A stretch of DNA of 64,000 nt from Qipengyuania gaetbuli (GCF_020171365.1 NZ_JAIUZO010000002.1:1736001-1800000); one strand, 5' to 3'; shown: positions 42,663 through 52,884, numbered from the stretch's first letter. Notes: generated by a model not told the origin, from the sequence alone. Numbers and translations: made by a program.

Positions 42663-45410
42663 ATGCCAGGACAGGAAATCGCGACCAGCAGCGAACAGAA
42701 TCGGGCTCTAGGACTGAGCACATTCGCGTTCACGATCTGCTTCGCTGTCTGGACGATCTTCGCGATCGTCGGGATCGAAATCAAGGCCGAGCTGGGCCTC
42801 AGCGATACCCAGTTCGGACTGCTAGTCGGAACCCCGATTCTGACGGGGTCGTTGACCCGCCTGTTCCTCGGTATCTGGACTGACCAATATGGTGGTCGCA
42901 TCGTCTTCCCGATCACCATGCTCGCCTCGGCGGCATCGACATTCCTGCTTTCCTACACGGACAGCTATCTCATGATGCTGCTGGCGGCGTTGGGTCTTGG
43001 CTTGGCGGGTGGCGGCTTCGCCGTAGGCGTCGCCTATGTTTCCAAGTTCTACCCGCTTGAAAAGCAGGGCTCGGCTCTCGGTTTCTTCGGCATGGGCAAT
43101 GTCGGTGCGGCGGTGACCAAGTTTCTGGCGCCGTGGGTTATGGTGGCGATCGGCTGGCAGGGCGTGGCCCAGGTCTGGGCGGGAGCCTTGGCGATCGTAG
43201 CCGTCCTGTTCTACCTTTTTGCCAAGGACGATCCCGAGTTCGCGGCCCGCAAGACTAGCGGGGTGAAGGCAAAAGGCTTGCTCGAACAGCTCGAACCGCT
43301 CCGTAATGAGCAGGTGTGGCGTTTCTCGCTCTATTACTTCTTCGTCTTCGGAGCCTTCGTGGCGCTCGCGCTCTGGCTGCCCAATTACATGGTGGGACTC
43401 TACGGCATCGACGTGAAGCTGGCGGGTATGCTCGCTGCGACCTTCTCGCTCTCGGCCAGTGTGTTCCGCGCCTATGGAGGCGTGCTCTCGGATAAGTATG
43501 GCGCGCGCAAGATCATGTACGCCACCTTCGGCGTCTCGCTGATCTGCCTCTTCATGCTGTCCTATCCCGCGACCGATTACGTCATCCACGGGATCGAAGG
43601 CGACATCACGTTCTCGACCTCGATGAACTTGGTGCCTTTTGTCATCACTGTATTCGTGCTGGGCTTCTTCATGTCGCTCGGCAAGGCGGCGGTCTACAAG
43701 CACATTCCGGTCTACTATCCGGGCCACGTTGGATCGGTGGGCGGTCTCGTGGGCCTCGTCGGTGGGCTCGGCGGCTTTATTTTGCCGATCGTGTTCGGCG
43801 CGGTCAGTGACCTGACCGGCATCTGGACCAGCTGTTTCATGGTCCTGTTCGCCCTGGTCGGCATTGCGCTCGCATGGATGCATATCGCTATCCGGCAGAT
43901 GGAACAGAAGGCCAGCGGCATCGATATGCGCTCGCTTCCCGAATTCCCTGAAATGGCCGAGCTGCACGATGAGGAAAAGCAGGCCGTTGCTACGCCCAGC
44001 AAGGTGCTGACCGAGTGGAAGCCAGAGGATCCCGGTTTCTGGGAGCAAACGGGCGAGAAGATTGCTCGCCGCAATCTCTACATCTCGATCCCGGCGCTGC
44101 TGCTGGCGTTCTCGGTCTGGATGGTGTGGTCGATGGTGGTCGCGAAGCTGCCCTCGATAGGCTTCGACTACACCACCGATCAGCTGTTTTGGCTGGCGGC
44201 ATTGCCGGGCCTTTCGGGCGCGACCTTGCGGATCTTCTACAGCTTTGTCGTTCCGATATTCGGCGGGCGCCTGTGGACCACGATGTCGACCGCGTCGCTG
44301 CTGATCCCGGCATTCGGGATAGGCTATGCGGTCCAGAACCCGGATACGCCCTATGTCATCTTCCTGACTCTGGCGCTGCTGTGCGGCTTTGGTGGCGGCA
44401 ACTTCGCCTCCTCCATGTCCAACATAAGCTTCTTCTTCCCGAAGGCGCAGAAGGGCAATGCGCTCGCGCTTAACGCCGGACTCGGAAACCTGGGAGTTTC
44501 GGTGATGCAGTTCCTCGTTCCGTTGGTGATTGTCGCCAGCGTGTTCGGCGCGCTGGGCGGGGAGCCTCAGCAAACTGCCGAAGGCGGTCAGCTGTGGCTG
44601 CAGAATGCCGGCTTCATCTGGGTGCCGTTCATCATGGTGTCCACGCTGCTGGCATGGTTCGGGATGAATGACATCGCCGATGCAAAAGCCAGCTTCTCCG
44701 AACAGTCGGTGATCTTCCAGCGCAAGCACAACTGGCTGATGTGCTGGCTCTACACCGGCACATTCGGCAGCTTCATCGGTTTCTCCGCTGGCCTGCCGTT
44801 GCTCGCCAAGCACCAGTTCCCCGATGTGGATGTGCTGCAGTTCGTCTTCCTCGGGCCGCTTGTGGGGGCGCTCAGCCGTGCTGCGACGGGATGGGTGTCG
44901 GACAAGTGGGGCGGGGCTCGGGTAACCTTCTGGGTCTTTGTACTCATGATGCTGGGCGTGCTCGGGGTGGTGTACTTCCTCGAAGCGGCCAACTGGTGGG
45001 GCTTCCTTGGCGCTTTCATCTTCATGTTCTTCATGACCGGTGTTGGCAATGCATCGACCTTCCAGATGATCCCCAACATCATGCGCCAGGAAGTCCCGCG
45101 CCTGATGCCGGAACTCGATGCAACGGCCCGGGTTCGCCAGGCAGAGAAGGAATCCGCTGCGATCGTTGGCTTCACTTCGGCCATTGCCGCTTACGGGGCC
45201 TTCTTCATTCCGAAGAGCTTCGGTAGCGCGATTGCCGCCACCGGTTCGCCAATGGCGGCGCTGTGGGGCTTCTTCATCTTCTATTCCAGCTGTGCGGCAT
45301 TGACCTGGTGGGCCTACACCCGCCGCGGCGGCCTGCTGCACGACATCGAGCGCGGCCGGGCACCAGCCCCGGTTGAAACACTCGCTCAGATCAAGGGAGC
45401 AACCGCATGA
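42663..45410 (+). CDS. narK: Fused NarK1-NarK2 nitrate/nitrite transporter
   Basis: 915 residues, about twice a normal MFS protein. The first MFS unit (about 15-425) contains LLVGTPILTGSLTRLFLGIW and DQYGGRIVFP; a hydrophilic linker (about 430-470) leads to the second unit (about 475-905) with GNFASSMSNISFFFPKAQKGN and LNAGLGNLG, the nitrate signature of NarK proteins. By analogy with the Paracoccus fusion, the halves are a proton-coupled nitrate importer and a nitrate/nitrite antiporter. ATG 42663 lies after AGGAACC; the frame extends 13 codons upstream with no support. It overlaps narG by 4 bp (ATGA), so it is the first gene of the nar-moa operon. Confidence 0.93.
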   Translation: MPGQEIATSSEQNRALGLSTFAFTICFAVWTIFAIVGIEIKAELGLSDTQFGLLVGTPILTGSLTRLFLGIWTDQYGGRIVFPITMLASAASTFLLSYTDSYLMMLLAALGLGLAGGGFAVGVAYVSKFYPLEKQGSALGFFGMGNVGAAVTKFLAPWVMVAIGWQGVAQVWAGALAIVAVLFYLFAKDDPEFAARKTSGVKAKGLLEQLEPLRNEQVWRFSLYYFFVFGAFVALALWLPNYMVGLYGIDVKLAGMLAATFSLSASVFRAYGGVLSDKYGARKIMYATFGVSLICLFMLSYPATDYVIHGIEGDITFSTSMNLVPFVITVFVLGFFMSLGKAAVYKHIPVYYPGHVGSVGGLVGLVGGLGGFILPIVFGAVSDLTGIWTSCFMVLFALVGIALAWMHIAIRQMEQKASGIDMRSLPEFPEMAELHDEEKQAVATPSKVLTEWKPEDPGFWEQTGEKIARRNLYISIPALLLAFSVWMVWSMVVAKLPSIGFDYTTDQLFWLAALPGLSGATLRIFYSFVVPIFGGRLWTTMSTASLLIPAFGIGYAVQNPDTPYVIFLTLALLCGFGGGNFASSMSNISFFFPKAQKGNALALNAGLGNLGVSVMQFLVPLVIVASVFGALGGEPQQTAEGGQLWLQNAGFIWVPFIMVSTLLAWFGMNDIADAKASFSEQSVIFQRKHNWLMCWLYTGTFGSFIGFSAGLPLLAKHQFPDVDVLQFVFLGPLVGALSRAATGWVSDKWGGARVTFWVFVLMMLGVLGVVYFLEAANWWGFLGAFIFMFFMTGVGNASTFQMIPNIMRQEVPRLMPELDATARVRQAEKESAAIVGFTSAIAAYGAFFIPKSFGSAIAATGSPMAALWGFFIFYSSCAALTWWAYTRRGGLLHDIERGRAPAPVETLAQIKGATA

Positions 45411-48400
45411 GCCATCTTCTCGACCGCCTGACCTTCTTCAAACAGGCCAAGCAGCCGTTTTCGAAAGGCCACGGCATCACAACCAACCAGAACCGAGACT
45501 GGGAGGACAGCTATCGCAAGCGTTGGCAGCACGACAAAATCGTGCGGTCGACCCACGGGGTGAACTGCACCGGCTCGTGCAGTTGGAAGATTTACGTTAA
45601 GGGCGGGATCATCACGTGGGAAACACAGCAGACCGACTATCCGCGTACGCGGCCCGATCTGCCGAACCACGAGCCTCGTGGGTGCCCGCGCGGTGCAAGT
45701 TACAGTTGGTACATCTATTCGGCCCAGCGGCTGAAGTATCCGATGATCCGCTCGCGGCTTGTCAAGCTGTGGCGCGAAGCGCGTACGGTGCGGACTCCCG
45801 TCGCGGCATGGGCTTCGATCGTCGAGGATCCGGCCAAGCGCAAAACCTACACCGCAATACGTGGTCACGGCGGTTTCGTGCGTTCGACGTGGGATGAGGT
45901 CAACGAGATCATCGCCGCGGCCAATGCCTACACCGCCAAGACCTACGGCCCCGACCGGGTGATCGGCTTCTCGCCGATCCCGGCGATGTCGATGGTGAGT
46001 TATGCGGCTGGCTCGCGCTACCTTTCGCTGCTCGGCGGCACCTGCATGTCATTCTACGACTGGTACTGCGATCTGCCACCCGCCAGCCCTCAGACCTGGG
46101 GTGAGCAGACCGACGTTCCGGAAAGCGCCGACTGGTACAATGCCGGCTTCCTGATGATGTGGGGCTCCAACGTGCCGCAAACGCGCACGCCCGACGCGCA
46201 CTTCATGACCGAGGCACGCTATCGCGGGACCAAGGTTGCCGTGGTCAGCCCTGACTATGCCGAGGCGACCAAATTCGCCGACCTGTGGCTCAATCCCAAG
46301 CAGGGCACAGACGCGGCGCTGGCGATGGCAATGGGGCATGTCATCCTGCGCGAATATCACCTCGACCGTCAGGCAGAGTATTTCGAGGATTACTGCCGCA
46401 AGTATTCCGACATGCCGATGCTTGTGCGTTTGGTCGAAAAAGACGGTGCATACGTGCCCGAACGGCTCTTGCGGGCTGCGGATTTCCTCGAGGATCTTGG
46501 GGAAGACAACAATCCCGATTGGAAAACCGTCGCCATTGACGACACCACAGAAGAAGTCGTGGTGCCCAGCGGTTCCGCTGGCTTCCGTTGGGGCGAAGAG
46601 GGCAAGTGGAACCTGGAGGAAAAAGATGGGCGTGGCAACGACACTGCCCTTCGCATGACCAACATCCTCGAAGGTCAGCACGACGAGGTGGTCGAGGTCT
46701 CCTTCCCCTATTTCGGCAATCGCGAACACGATCATTTCGAAGGCACTGATCACCCCAGCGTGCTTAATCGTCGGGTGCCGGTGCGCCAGGTCCAGCTCAA
46801 GGAAGGCAAGGCCTTCGTTGCTACGGTGTTCGACCTGTTCTGCGCCAATTACGGCCTCGACCGTGGTCTGGGCGGCGAACATGTTGCACGCGACTACGCC
46901 GAGATGGTCCCCTACACCCCTGCTTGGGCTGAGAAAATCACCGGGGTACCGGCTGAACAGATCATTACGATTGCCCGCGAATTCGCCAGCAATGCCGAAG
47001 TGACCAAGGGTAAGTCGATGGTCATTGTCGGGGCCGGCCTGAACCACTGGTACCACATGGACATGAATTATCGGGGCATCATCAACATGTTGGTGATGTG
47101 CGGCTGTGTCGGCCAGTCGGGCGGTGGCTGGTCGCACTACGTCGGCCAGGAAAAGCTCCGGCCCCAGACCGGGTGGCTCCCGCTGGCCTTTGCGCTCGAC
47201 TGGAACCGGCCGCCGCGGCAGATGAATTCGACGAGCTTCTTCTACGCGCATACCGACCAATGGCGCTACGAAACGCTTGGCGTGGACGAAATCCTCTCGC
47301 CGACCGCGCCGGAGGGCGAATGGGACGCGAGCCTGATCGATTACAACGCCCGCGCTGAGCGCATGGGGTGGCTGCCAAGCGCGCCGCAGCTCAAGACCAA
47401 TCCGCTCGAAGTGGGCAAGGCCGCCAAGGCATCGGGCAAGGACGCCAAGGACTATGTGGCGGAGCAGCTCAAGTCGGGTGAGCTGGAAATGTCCTGCTTC
47501 GATCCGGACGATCCAGCCAACTGGCCGCGCAACATGTTCGTGTGGCGCTCCAACCTGCTCGGCTCTTCGGGCAAGGGCCACGAATATTTCCTCAAGCACC
47601 TGCTCGGTACCGCGCATGGCGTGCAAGGCAAGGACTTGGGAGAGATCGGTGGCCAGAAGCCGAAGGAAGTAAAGTGGCACGATGATGCACCGCAAGGAAA
47701 GCTCGACCTGCTCGTCACGCTCGACTTCCGCATGTCGACCACCTGTGTCTATTCGGACATCGTCCTGCCGACTGCGAGTTGGTATGAGAAGGACGATCTC
47801 AACACGTCCGACATGCACCCCTTCATCCACCCGCTATCGGCAGCGGTTGACCCCGTTTGGGAATCGCGCAGCGACTGGGACATCTACAAGGGGATCGCAA
47901 AGAAGTTCTCCGAAGTTGCCCCCGAGGTTCTAGGCGTCGAACAAGACGTGGTCTTGAGCCCGATCCAGCATGACAGCCCTAACGAGATCGCCCAGCCCTT
48001 CGAGGTCGAAGACTGGGGCCAGGGACAAGTCGAACCTGTCCCTGGCAAGACGATGGCAACCGTTGCTCTCGTCGAGCGCGATTACCCCGCGCTTTATGAA
48101 CGGTTCTGCTCGCTCGGTCCCCTCATGGACAAGCTCGGCAATGGCGGAAAAGGCATTGCCTGGAATACCGAGAGGGAGGTGGAAAATTTGCGGAAGCTCA
48201 ATGGTACCACCAAGCTCAATGGCTCGGATAAAGGCGCGCCGAGGATCGAGAGCGCGATCGATGCCGCCGAGGTCATCCTGATGCTCGCGCCGGAAACCAA
48301 TGGCGAGGTTGCGGTCAAGGCGTGGGGTGACCTGTCGAAAAAGACGGGTCGCGACCACAAGCATCTTGCACTGCCGAAGGAAGAGGAGAAGATCCGCTTT

Positions 48401-49144
48401 CGCGACATTCAGGCGCAACCGAGGAAGATCATTTCCTCTCCGACCTGGTCGGGGCTGGAAAGCGAGCATGTATGCTACAACGCCGGCTATACCAATGTGC
48501 ACGAATTGATCCCTTGGCGGACGCTGACCGGGAGGCAGCAGCTCTATCAGGATCACAAGTGGATGCGCGCCTTTGGCGAAGGGTTCTGCGTTTATCGCCC
48601 GCCGATCGATACCAAGGCCGTGCAGCCTATGCTGGATGAGGCCAAGGACGCTCCGCATGTGATCCTGAACTTCATTACGCCGCACCAGAAATGGGGCATC
48701 CACTCGACCTACACTGACAATTTGCTGATGCTCACCCTGTCTCGTGGCGGGCCGATCGTCTGGATGAGCGAGGTTGATGCTGCGAAGGCGGGTCTCGTCG
48801 ACAATGACTGGGTCGAAACCTTCAACGCCAACGGAGCGCTTGTCGCCCGCGTAGTGGTGTCTCAGCGCATGAAGGAAGGCACGCTCTTCATGTACCATGC
48901 GCAAGAGAAGATCACGAACGTCCCCGGATCGCCGCTGACCGGCCAGCGCGGCGGCATTCATAATTCGGTGACCCGCGCGGTGCTCAAGCCAACCCACATG
49001 ATCGGTGGCTACGTTCAGCAGAGTTATGGCTTCAACTACTACGGCACGGTCGGGTCGAACCGCGACGAATACGTGATCGTCCGTAAGCTTCAGAAGGTCG
49101 ACTGGCTCGAAGAAGCGCTTCCTGAAGGGGAGACCGCAGCATGA
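45407..49144 (+). CDS. narG: Respiratory nitrate reductase, alpha subunit
   Basis: 1245 residues, full length for membrane-bound NarG. His50-x3-Cys54-x3-Cys58 and Cys93 (RGCPRGASYSW) coordinate the FS0 [4Fe-4S] cluster at the same numbering as E. coli NarG. The YDWYCDLPPASPQTWGEQTD region holds the Asp ligand of molybdenum. It binds bis-MGD and reduces nitrate to nitrite on the cytoplasmic side; no twin-arginine leader is present. GGGAG precedes the ATG. It overlaps both neighbours by 4 bp. Confidence 0.97.
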   Translation: MSHLLDRLTFFKQAKQPFSKGHGITTNQNRDWEDSYRKRWQHDKIVRSTHGVNCTGSCSWKIYVKGGIITWETQQTDYPRTRPDLPNHEPRGCPRGASYSWYIYSAQRLKYPMIRSRLVKLWREARTVRTPVAAWASIVEDPAKRKTYTAIRGHGGFVRSTWDEVNEIIAAANAYTAKTYGPDRVIGFSPIPAMSMVSYAAGSRYLSLLGGTCMSFYDWYCDLPPASPQTWGEQTDVPESADWYNAGFLMMWGSNVPQTRTPDAHFMTEARYRGTKVAVVSPDYAEATKFADLWLNPKQGTDAALAMAMGHVILREYHLDRQAEYFEDYCRKYSDMPMLVRLVEKDGAYVPERLLRAADFLEDLGEDNNPDWKTVAIDDTTEEVVVPSGSAGFRWGEEGKWNLEEKDGRGNDTALRMTNILEGQHDEVVEVSFPYFGNREHDHFEGTDHPSVLNRRVPVRQVQLKEGKAFVATVFDLFCANYGLDRGLGGEHVARDYAEMVPYTPAWAEKITGVPAEQIITIAREFASNAEVTKGKSMVIVGAGLNHWYHMDMNYRGIINMLVMCGCVGQSGGGWSHYVGQEKLRPQTGWLPLAFALDWNRPPRQMNSTSFFYAHTDQWRYETLGVDEILSPTAPEGEWDASLIDYNARAERMGWLPSAPQLKTNPLEVGKAAKASGKDAKDYVAEQLKSGELEMSCFDPDDPANWPRNMFVWRSNLLGSSGKGHEYFLKHLLGTAHGVQGKDLGEIGGQKPKEVKWHDDAPQGKLDLLVTLDFRMSTTCVYSDIVLPTASWYEKDDLNTSDMHPFIHPLSAAVDPVWESRSDWDIYKGIAKKFSEVAPEVLGVEQDVVLSPIQHDSPNEIAQPFEVEDWGQGQVEPVPGKTMATVALVERDYPALYERFCSLGPLMDKLGNGGKGIAWNTEREVENLRKLNGTTKLNGSDKGAPRIESAIDAAEVILMLAPETNGEVAVKAWGDLSKKTGRDHKHLALPKEEEKIRFRDIQAQPRKIISSPTWSGLESEHVCYNAGYTNVHELIPWRTLTGRQQLYQDHKWMRAFGEGFCVYRPPIDTKAVQPMLDEAKDAPHVILNFITPHQKWGIHSTYTDNLLMLTLSRGGPIVWMSEVDAAKAGLVDNDWVETFNANGALVARVVVSQRMKEGTLFMYHAQEKITNVPGSPLTGQRGGIHNSVTRAVLKPTHMIGGYVQQSYGFNYYGTVGSNRDEYVIVRKLQKVDWLEEALPEGETAA

Positions 49145-50670
49145 AGATTCGCGCACAGATCGGCAAAGTTCTCAATCTCGACAAGTGCATCGGCTGCCAT
49201 ACATGCTCGGTCACCTGCAAGAACGTGTGGACCAGCCGCGAAGGCATGGAATATGCCTGGTTCAACAATGTCGAGACCAAGCCAGGCATCGGCTATCCGA
49301 AGGATTGGGAAAACCAGAAGCGCTGGAATGGTGGCTGGGTCCGCACGCCCGGCGGTTCGATCCGGCCCAAGATGGGCGGCAAGTGGCGGGTTCTGGCGAA
49401 GATCTTCGCCAACCCCGATCTGCCCGAAATCGACGACTACTACGAACCCTTCACCTTCGATTACGCGCATCTGCAGAAGGCAGGCGAGAGCAAGGCGTTT
49501 CCGACGGCGCGTCCGCGCAGCCTGATTTCGGGCGAGCGAATGGAGAAGATCGAGTGGGGTCCCAACTGGGAGGAAATCCTCGGCGGCGAATTCTCCAAGC
49601 GCTCCGAAGATTACAACTTCGAAGGGGTCCAGAAGGAGATCTACGGCCAGTTCGAAAACACCTTCATGATGTATCTGCCGCGGCTGTGCGAACACTGCCT
49701 CAATCCGACCTGCGTCGCCGCCTGCCCCTCCGGCGCAATCTACAAGCGCGAGGAAGACGGGATCGTCCTGATCGACCAAGAAGCTTGCCGCGGATGGCGC
49801 ATGTGCGTGTCGGGCTGCCCGTACAAGAAGATCTACTACAACTGGAAGACTGGTAAGAGCGAGAAGTGCATCTTCTGCTATCCGCGTATCGAAGCGGGCC
49901 AGCCCACCGTCTGCTCGGAAACCTGCGTTGGCCGGATCCGCTATCTCGGCGTGATGCTCTATGATGCGGATCGGATCGAAGAGGCCGCCTCGGCAGAAAA
50001 TGTCGAGGATCTTTATCAGGCCCAGCTCGATATCTTCCTCGATCCCAACGATCCCGAAGTGATCGAGCAGGCGCGCAAGGATGGTGTCCCCGAAGCCTGG
50101 CTGGAAGCGGCGCGTAATTCGCCCGTCTACAAGATGGCGATGGAATGGAAGGTCGCCTTCCCGCTCCACCCGGAATATCGCACGCTGCCGATGGTCTGGT
50201 ACGTGCCGCCGCTGTCACCCATCAGCGCTGCCGCCAATGCTGGGCAAATTTCGATCAACAATAACATGCCCGATATTCGATCCCTGCGGATCCCGCTCAA
50301 ATATCTCGCCAACCTGCTGACCGCAGGAGACGAAGAGCCGATTGCGGTGTGCCTTGAACGCATGCTCGCGATGCGGGGATATATGCGGGCGAAAACTGTC
50401 GAGGGTGTCCACAATGAGGCCATCGCAACCGATGTCGGCCTCACCGGCGAGCAAATCGAGGAGATGTACAAGGTGATGGCGCTGGCGGACTATGAAGACC
50501 GCTTCGTCATCCCCACCGGCCACCGCGAGGATGCCGAAGACATGTTCGACGAGCGCGGCTCGTGCGGCTTTTCCTTTGGTAACGGTTGCTCAGGCGGCAG
50601 TGGCGAACCGAACCTGTTCGGTGCGCCCGCCGCCCGCAAGAAACTCCAGACTCCGACGGAGGTATTCTGA
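49141..50670 (+). CDS. narH: Respiratory nitrate reductase, beta subunit
   Basis: 509 residues. Four ferredoxin-type cysteine groups: CIGCHTCSVTC near the N terminus, CEHCLNPTCVAACPSGA, CRGWRMCVSGCPYKK, and CIFCYPRIEAGQPTVCSETC. The Trp in CRGWRMC replaces a Cys, the known feature that makes one cluster [3Fe-4S] in NarH. It passes electrons from NarI heme to NarG. The C-terminal tail is Gly/Ser-rich with SCGFSFGNGCSGG. Its stop overlaps the narJ start. Confidence 0.97.
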   Translation: MKIRAQIGKVLNLDKCIGCHTCSVTCKNVWTSREGMEYAWFNNVETKPGIGYPKDWENQKRWNGGWVRTPGGSIRPKMGGKWRVLAKIFANPDLPEIDDYYEPFTFDYAHLQKAGESKAFPTARPRSLISGERMEKIEWGPNWEEILGGEFSKRSEDYNFEGVQKEIYGQFENTFMMYLPRLCEHCLNPTCVAACPSGAIYKREEDGIVLIDQEACRGWRMCVSGCPYKKIYYNWKTGKSEKCIFCYPRIEAGQPTVCSETCVGRIRYLGVMLYDADRIEEAASAENVEDLYQAQLDIFLDPNDPEVIEQARKDGVPEAWLEAARNSPVYKMAMEWKVAFPLHPEYRTLPMVWYVPPLSPISAAANAGQISINNNMPDIRSLRIPLKYLANLLTAGDEEPIAVCLERMLAMRGYMRAKTVEGVHNEAIATDVGLTGEQIEEMYKVMALADYEDRFVIPTGHREDAEDMFDERGSCGFSFGNGCSGGSGEPNLFGAPAARKKLQTPTEVF

Positions 50671-51374
50671 TGAAATCGCTCCATTTGCTTTCTCTGCTGC
50701 TGCAATATCCTTCGCTGGACTTGCAGGCAGTGTCAGGCGAAATCCGTCAGCGGCTCAATGATGACCGCTCACTTCAGGCCAAATCCGTAGAGGCACTGAA
50801 TCCGCTCCTGACCCGGCTTGCCACGAGTGACATTTATGATGTGCAAGAGGCCTATGTCGAACTGTTCGATCGTGGGCGGGCGCACAGCTTGCATCTGTTC
50901 GAGCATGTTCACGGCGAAAGTCGCGATCGCGGCCAGGCTATGGTCGACTTGCGTGAGCGGTATCTCGCCGCAGGGCTGGAGCCGACCGGCAATGAACTGC
51001 CCGATTACTTGCCACTGTTTCTCGACTATTGTTCGACCCTGCCTGATGAGGCCGCGCGTGACACGCTGGCCGAACCGGGGGTGGTACTAGTCGCCTTGGC
51101 CGCGCGGCTGGCAGAGAAGGGGTCCGACTATGCTCCGCTGTTCGCCCTGCTGTGCGACATTGCCGGGGTCGAGATGGACGAAGAGGCGAAGAACGCGCTT
51201 CCTCCGGCGGAAGATCCGGAGAGCCTGGAAGAACTAGATGCGCAATGGGAAGAAGAGGAAATCCGCTTCGGGGCTGAAGCGGTCCCCGATCCCAATGCGG
51301 CTTGTCCGAAGGTCGGCGAGATGCTCGATCGCATGCGAGAAACCCCAGCAATCCAATCCTCGGCAAGGAGCTGA
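50670..51374 (+). CDS. narJ: Nitrate reductase assembly chaperone
   Basis: 234 residues of the NarJ/TorD-like all-helical chaperone family, with the typical SLLLQYPSLDLQ start and the central LFDRGRAHSLHLFEHVHGESRDRG block. It holds apo-NarG until the cofactors are inserted. The ATG overlaps the narH TGA (tgATG arrangement), so the longer frame beginning at 50586 is not used. The C-terminal tail is highly acidic. Confidence 0.94.
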   Translation: MKSLHLLSLLLQYPSLDLQAVSGEIRQRLNDDRSLQAKSVEALNPLLTRLATSDIYDVQEAYVELFDRGRAHSLHLFEHVHGESRDRGQAMVDLRERYLAAGLEPTGNELPDYLPLFLDYCSTLPDEAARDTLAEPGVVLVALAARLAEKGSDYAPLFALLCDIAGVEMDEEAKNALPPAEDPESLEELDAQWEEEEIRFGAEAVPDPNAACPKVGEMLDRMRETPAIQSSARS

Positions 51375-51377
51375 GCC

Positions 51378-52079
51378 ATGGAAGACTTCATCCACCACCT
51401 GCTTTATGGGATTTATCCCTATATCGCGCTCGCCATACTCGCGATCGGCTCGATCATACGCTTCGACCGGGAGCCCTATACATGGCGTTCCGGTTCCAGC
51501 CAGCTGCTGCGTCGCAAGCAGCTCATGGTTGGATCGGTCCTGTTCCATGTCGGGGTGCTATTCATCTTTGTTGGCCACCTGGTTGGCCTGCTGACCCCGA
51601 TCGCGCTGTTCGATGCTCTGGGTATCAGCCACGGAGCCAAGCAGTTGCTGGCGATCGTCGCTGGCGGAATAGCCGGCGTCGCAGCGATCATTGGCGCCAC
51701 ATTGCTAATCCATCGTCGCTTCTTCGATCCCCGCGTCCGCGCTGCCTCGAATTTCAGCGACAACATGATCATCCTGATCCTTTGGGTGCAACTGGCACTG
51801 GGTCTAGCGACCATCCCTCTTTCCGCCGGTCATCTCGACGGGCATGAAATGGTCAAGTTCATGAATTGGGCGCAGGGCATCTTCACCTTCCAGGGCGATG
51901 CGGCGAGTTATATTGCGGATGTCCATATCATCTTCAAATTGCACCTGTTCCTGGGCCTGACAATCTTCGTGCTGTTTCCGTTCACCCGCTTGGTGCACAT
52001 GCTATCGGCTCCGGTACGTTATCTGTGGCGTGGCGGCTATCAAGTCGTGCGTTCGCGCAAGAGCCTGAGCCATGGCTGA
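51378..52079 (+). CDS. narI: Respiratory nitrate reductase, gamma subunit (cytochrome b)
   Basis: 233 residues with five hydrophobic segments. His residues suited to two b hemes appear in VGVLFIFVGHLVGL, AGHLDGHE and VHIIFKLHLFLG. The protein oxidises quinol at the membrane and feeds NarH. RFDREPYTWRSGSSQLL in the first loop is typical of NarI. It starts 3 bp after narJ and overlaps the parvulin gene by 8 bp. Confidence 0.95.
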   Translation: MEDFIHHLLYGIYPYIALAILAIGSIIRFDREPYTWRSGSSQLLRRKQLMVGSVLFHVGVLFIFVGHLVGLLTPIALFDALGISHGAKQLLAIVAGGIAGVAAIIGATLLIHRRFFDPRVRAASNFSDNMIILILWVQLALGLATIPLSAGHLDGHEMVKFMNWAQGIFTFQGDAASYIADVHIIFKLHLFLGLTIFVLFPFTRLVHMLSAPVRYLWRGGYQVVRSRKSLSHG

Positions 52080-52884
52080 CTTCTTGGAGCATCCCAAAGT
52101 GGTTGTCGGCGGGGTCGAGATTCCCGCTGCCGCTATCGCCGCCGAGGTACAGAACCATCCGGCCCCCGACGCAGAGGAAGCCTGGCAGGAAGCGGCGCGG
52201 GCGCTCGCTGTCCGCCAGCTCCTGCTGGCCGAAGCAGACAGGCAAGAGATCGTCGCCGGTGAGTGCACCGATGTCGAAGGCCGCAAACTGGTCGAGGACG
52301 ATGCCCGGATCGACGCTCTCCTGGTCGAGAATGTCATGGTGCCGAGCGCAACCATAGAGGAGGCAAGGCGTTTCTATGACAACCACACCGACCGCTTCTG
52401 CAGCGAGACCTTGATCGAGGCGGAGCATATCCTGTTTTCCGCCAGCCCGGAGGATGAGTTCAACTACAGCCTGGCAGTGGGCGATGCGCGGATGGCCATT
52501 CGCGAGCTCGAGAAAAACCCTGCCTGTTTCGCTGAGCTGGCCAAGGCCAAATCTGCCTGTCCGTCGAAAGAGCAAGGCGGCAATCTCGGCCAGGTCGGGA
52601 AGGGTCAGACGGTCGCGGAGTTCGAGCAGGCGCTGTTCGGGTTGGCAGAAGGCGAGCTGTGCCGCGATCCGGTAAAGTCACCCTATGGCGTGCATGTGAT
52701 CCGTGCCGGGCGCCGCGCCGAGGGCAGGCAATTGCCGTTCGAAGTGGTCGAGCAATCGATCCGCAACTATCTGGAGGAGGCAAGCTACCGCAAGGCCATG
52801 TCCCAGTATCTGTCGATCCTTGCCAGTGAAACCGAGATCGAAGGCGTCGATCTCGCTGCGGCAGAAGGTCCGCTGGTTCAGTGA
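52072..52884 (+). CDS. Parvulin-type peptidyl-prolyl isomerase (NifM-like)
   Basis: 270 residues without a signal peptide. The C-terminal half is a parvulin domain: EAEHILFSASPED, CPSKEQGGNLGQVGKGQ, VAEFEQALFGLAEGELC and SPYGVHVIRAGRR (about 120-230). The N-terminal helical part resembles NifM/SurA-like chaperones. Being cytoplasmic and inside the nar operon, it probably helps fold or mature a nitrate reductase subunit, as NifM does for nitrogenase; this is inference. It overlaps narI by 8 bp and moaA by 4 bp. Confidence 0.88.
   Translation: MADFLEHPKVVVGGVEIPAAAIAAEVQNHPAPDAEEAWQEAARALAVRQLLLAEADRQEIVAGECTDVEGRKLVEDDARIDALLVENVMVPSATIEEARRFYDNHTDRFCSETLIEAEHILFSASPEDEFNYSLAVGDARMAIRELEKNPACFAELAKAKSACPSKEQGGNLGQVGKGQTVAEFEQALFGLAEGELCRDPVKSPYGVHVIRAGRRAEGRQLPFEVVEQSIRNYLEEASYRKAMSQYLSILASETEIEGVDLAAAEGPLVQ

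Noticed and set aside
42822..45341. Long minus-strand open frame (839 codons) opposite narK
   Set aside because: It is antisense to the full NarK fusion, has low-complexity His/Glu/Arg-rich composition typical of GC-rich shadow frames and no recognisable domain.
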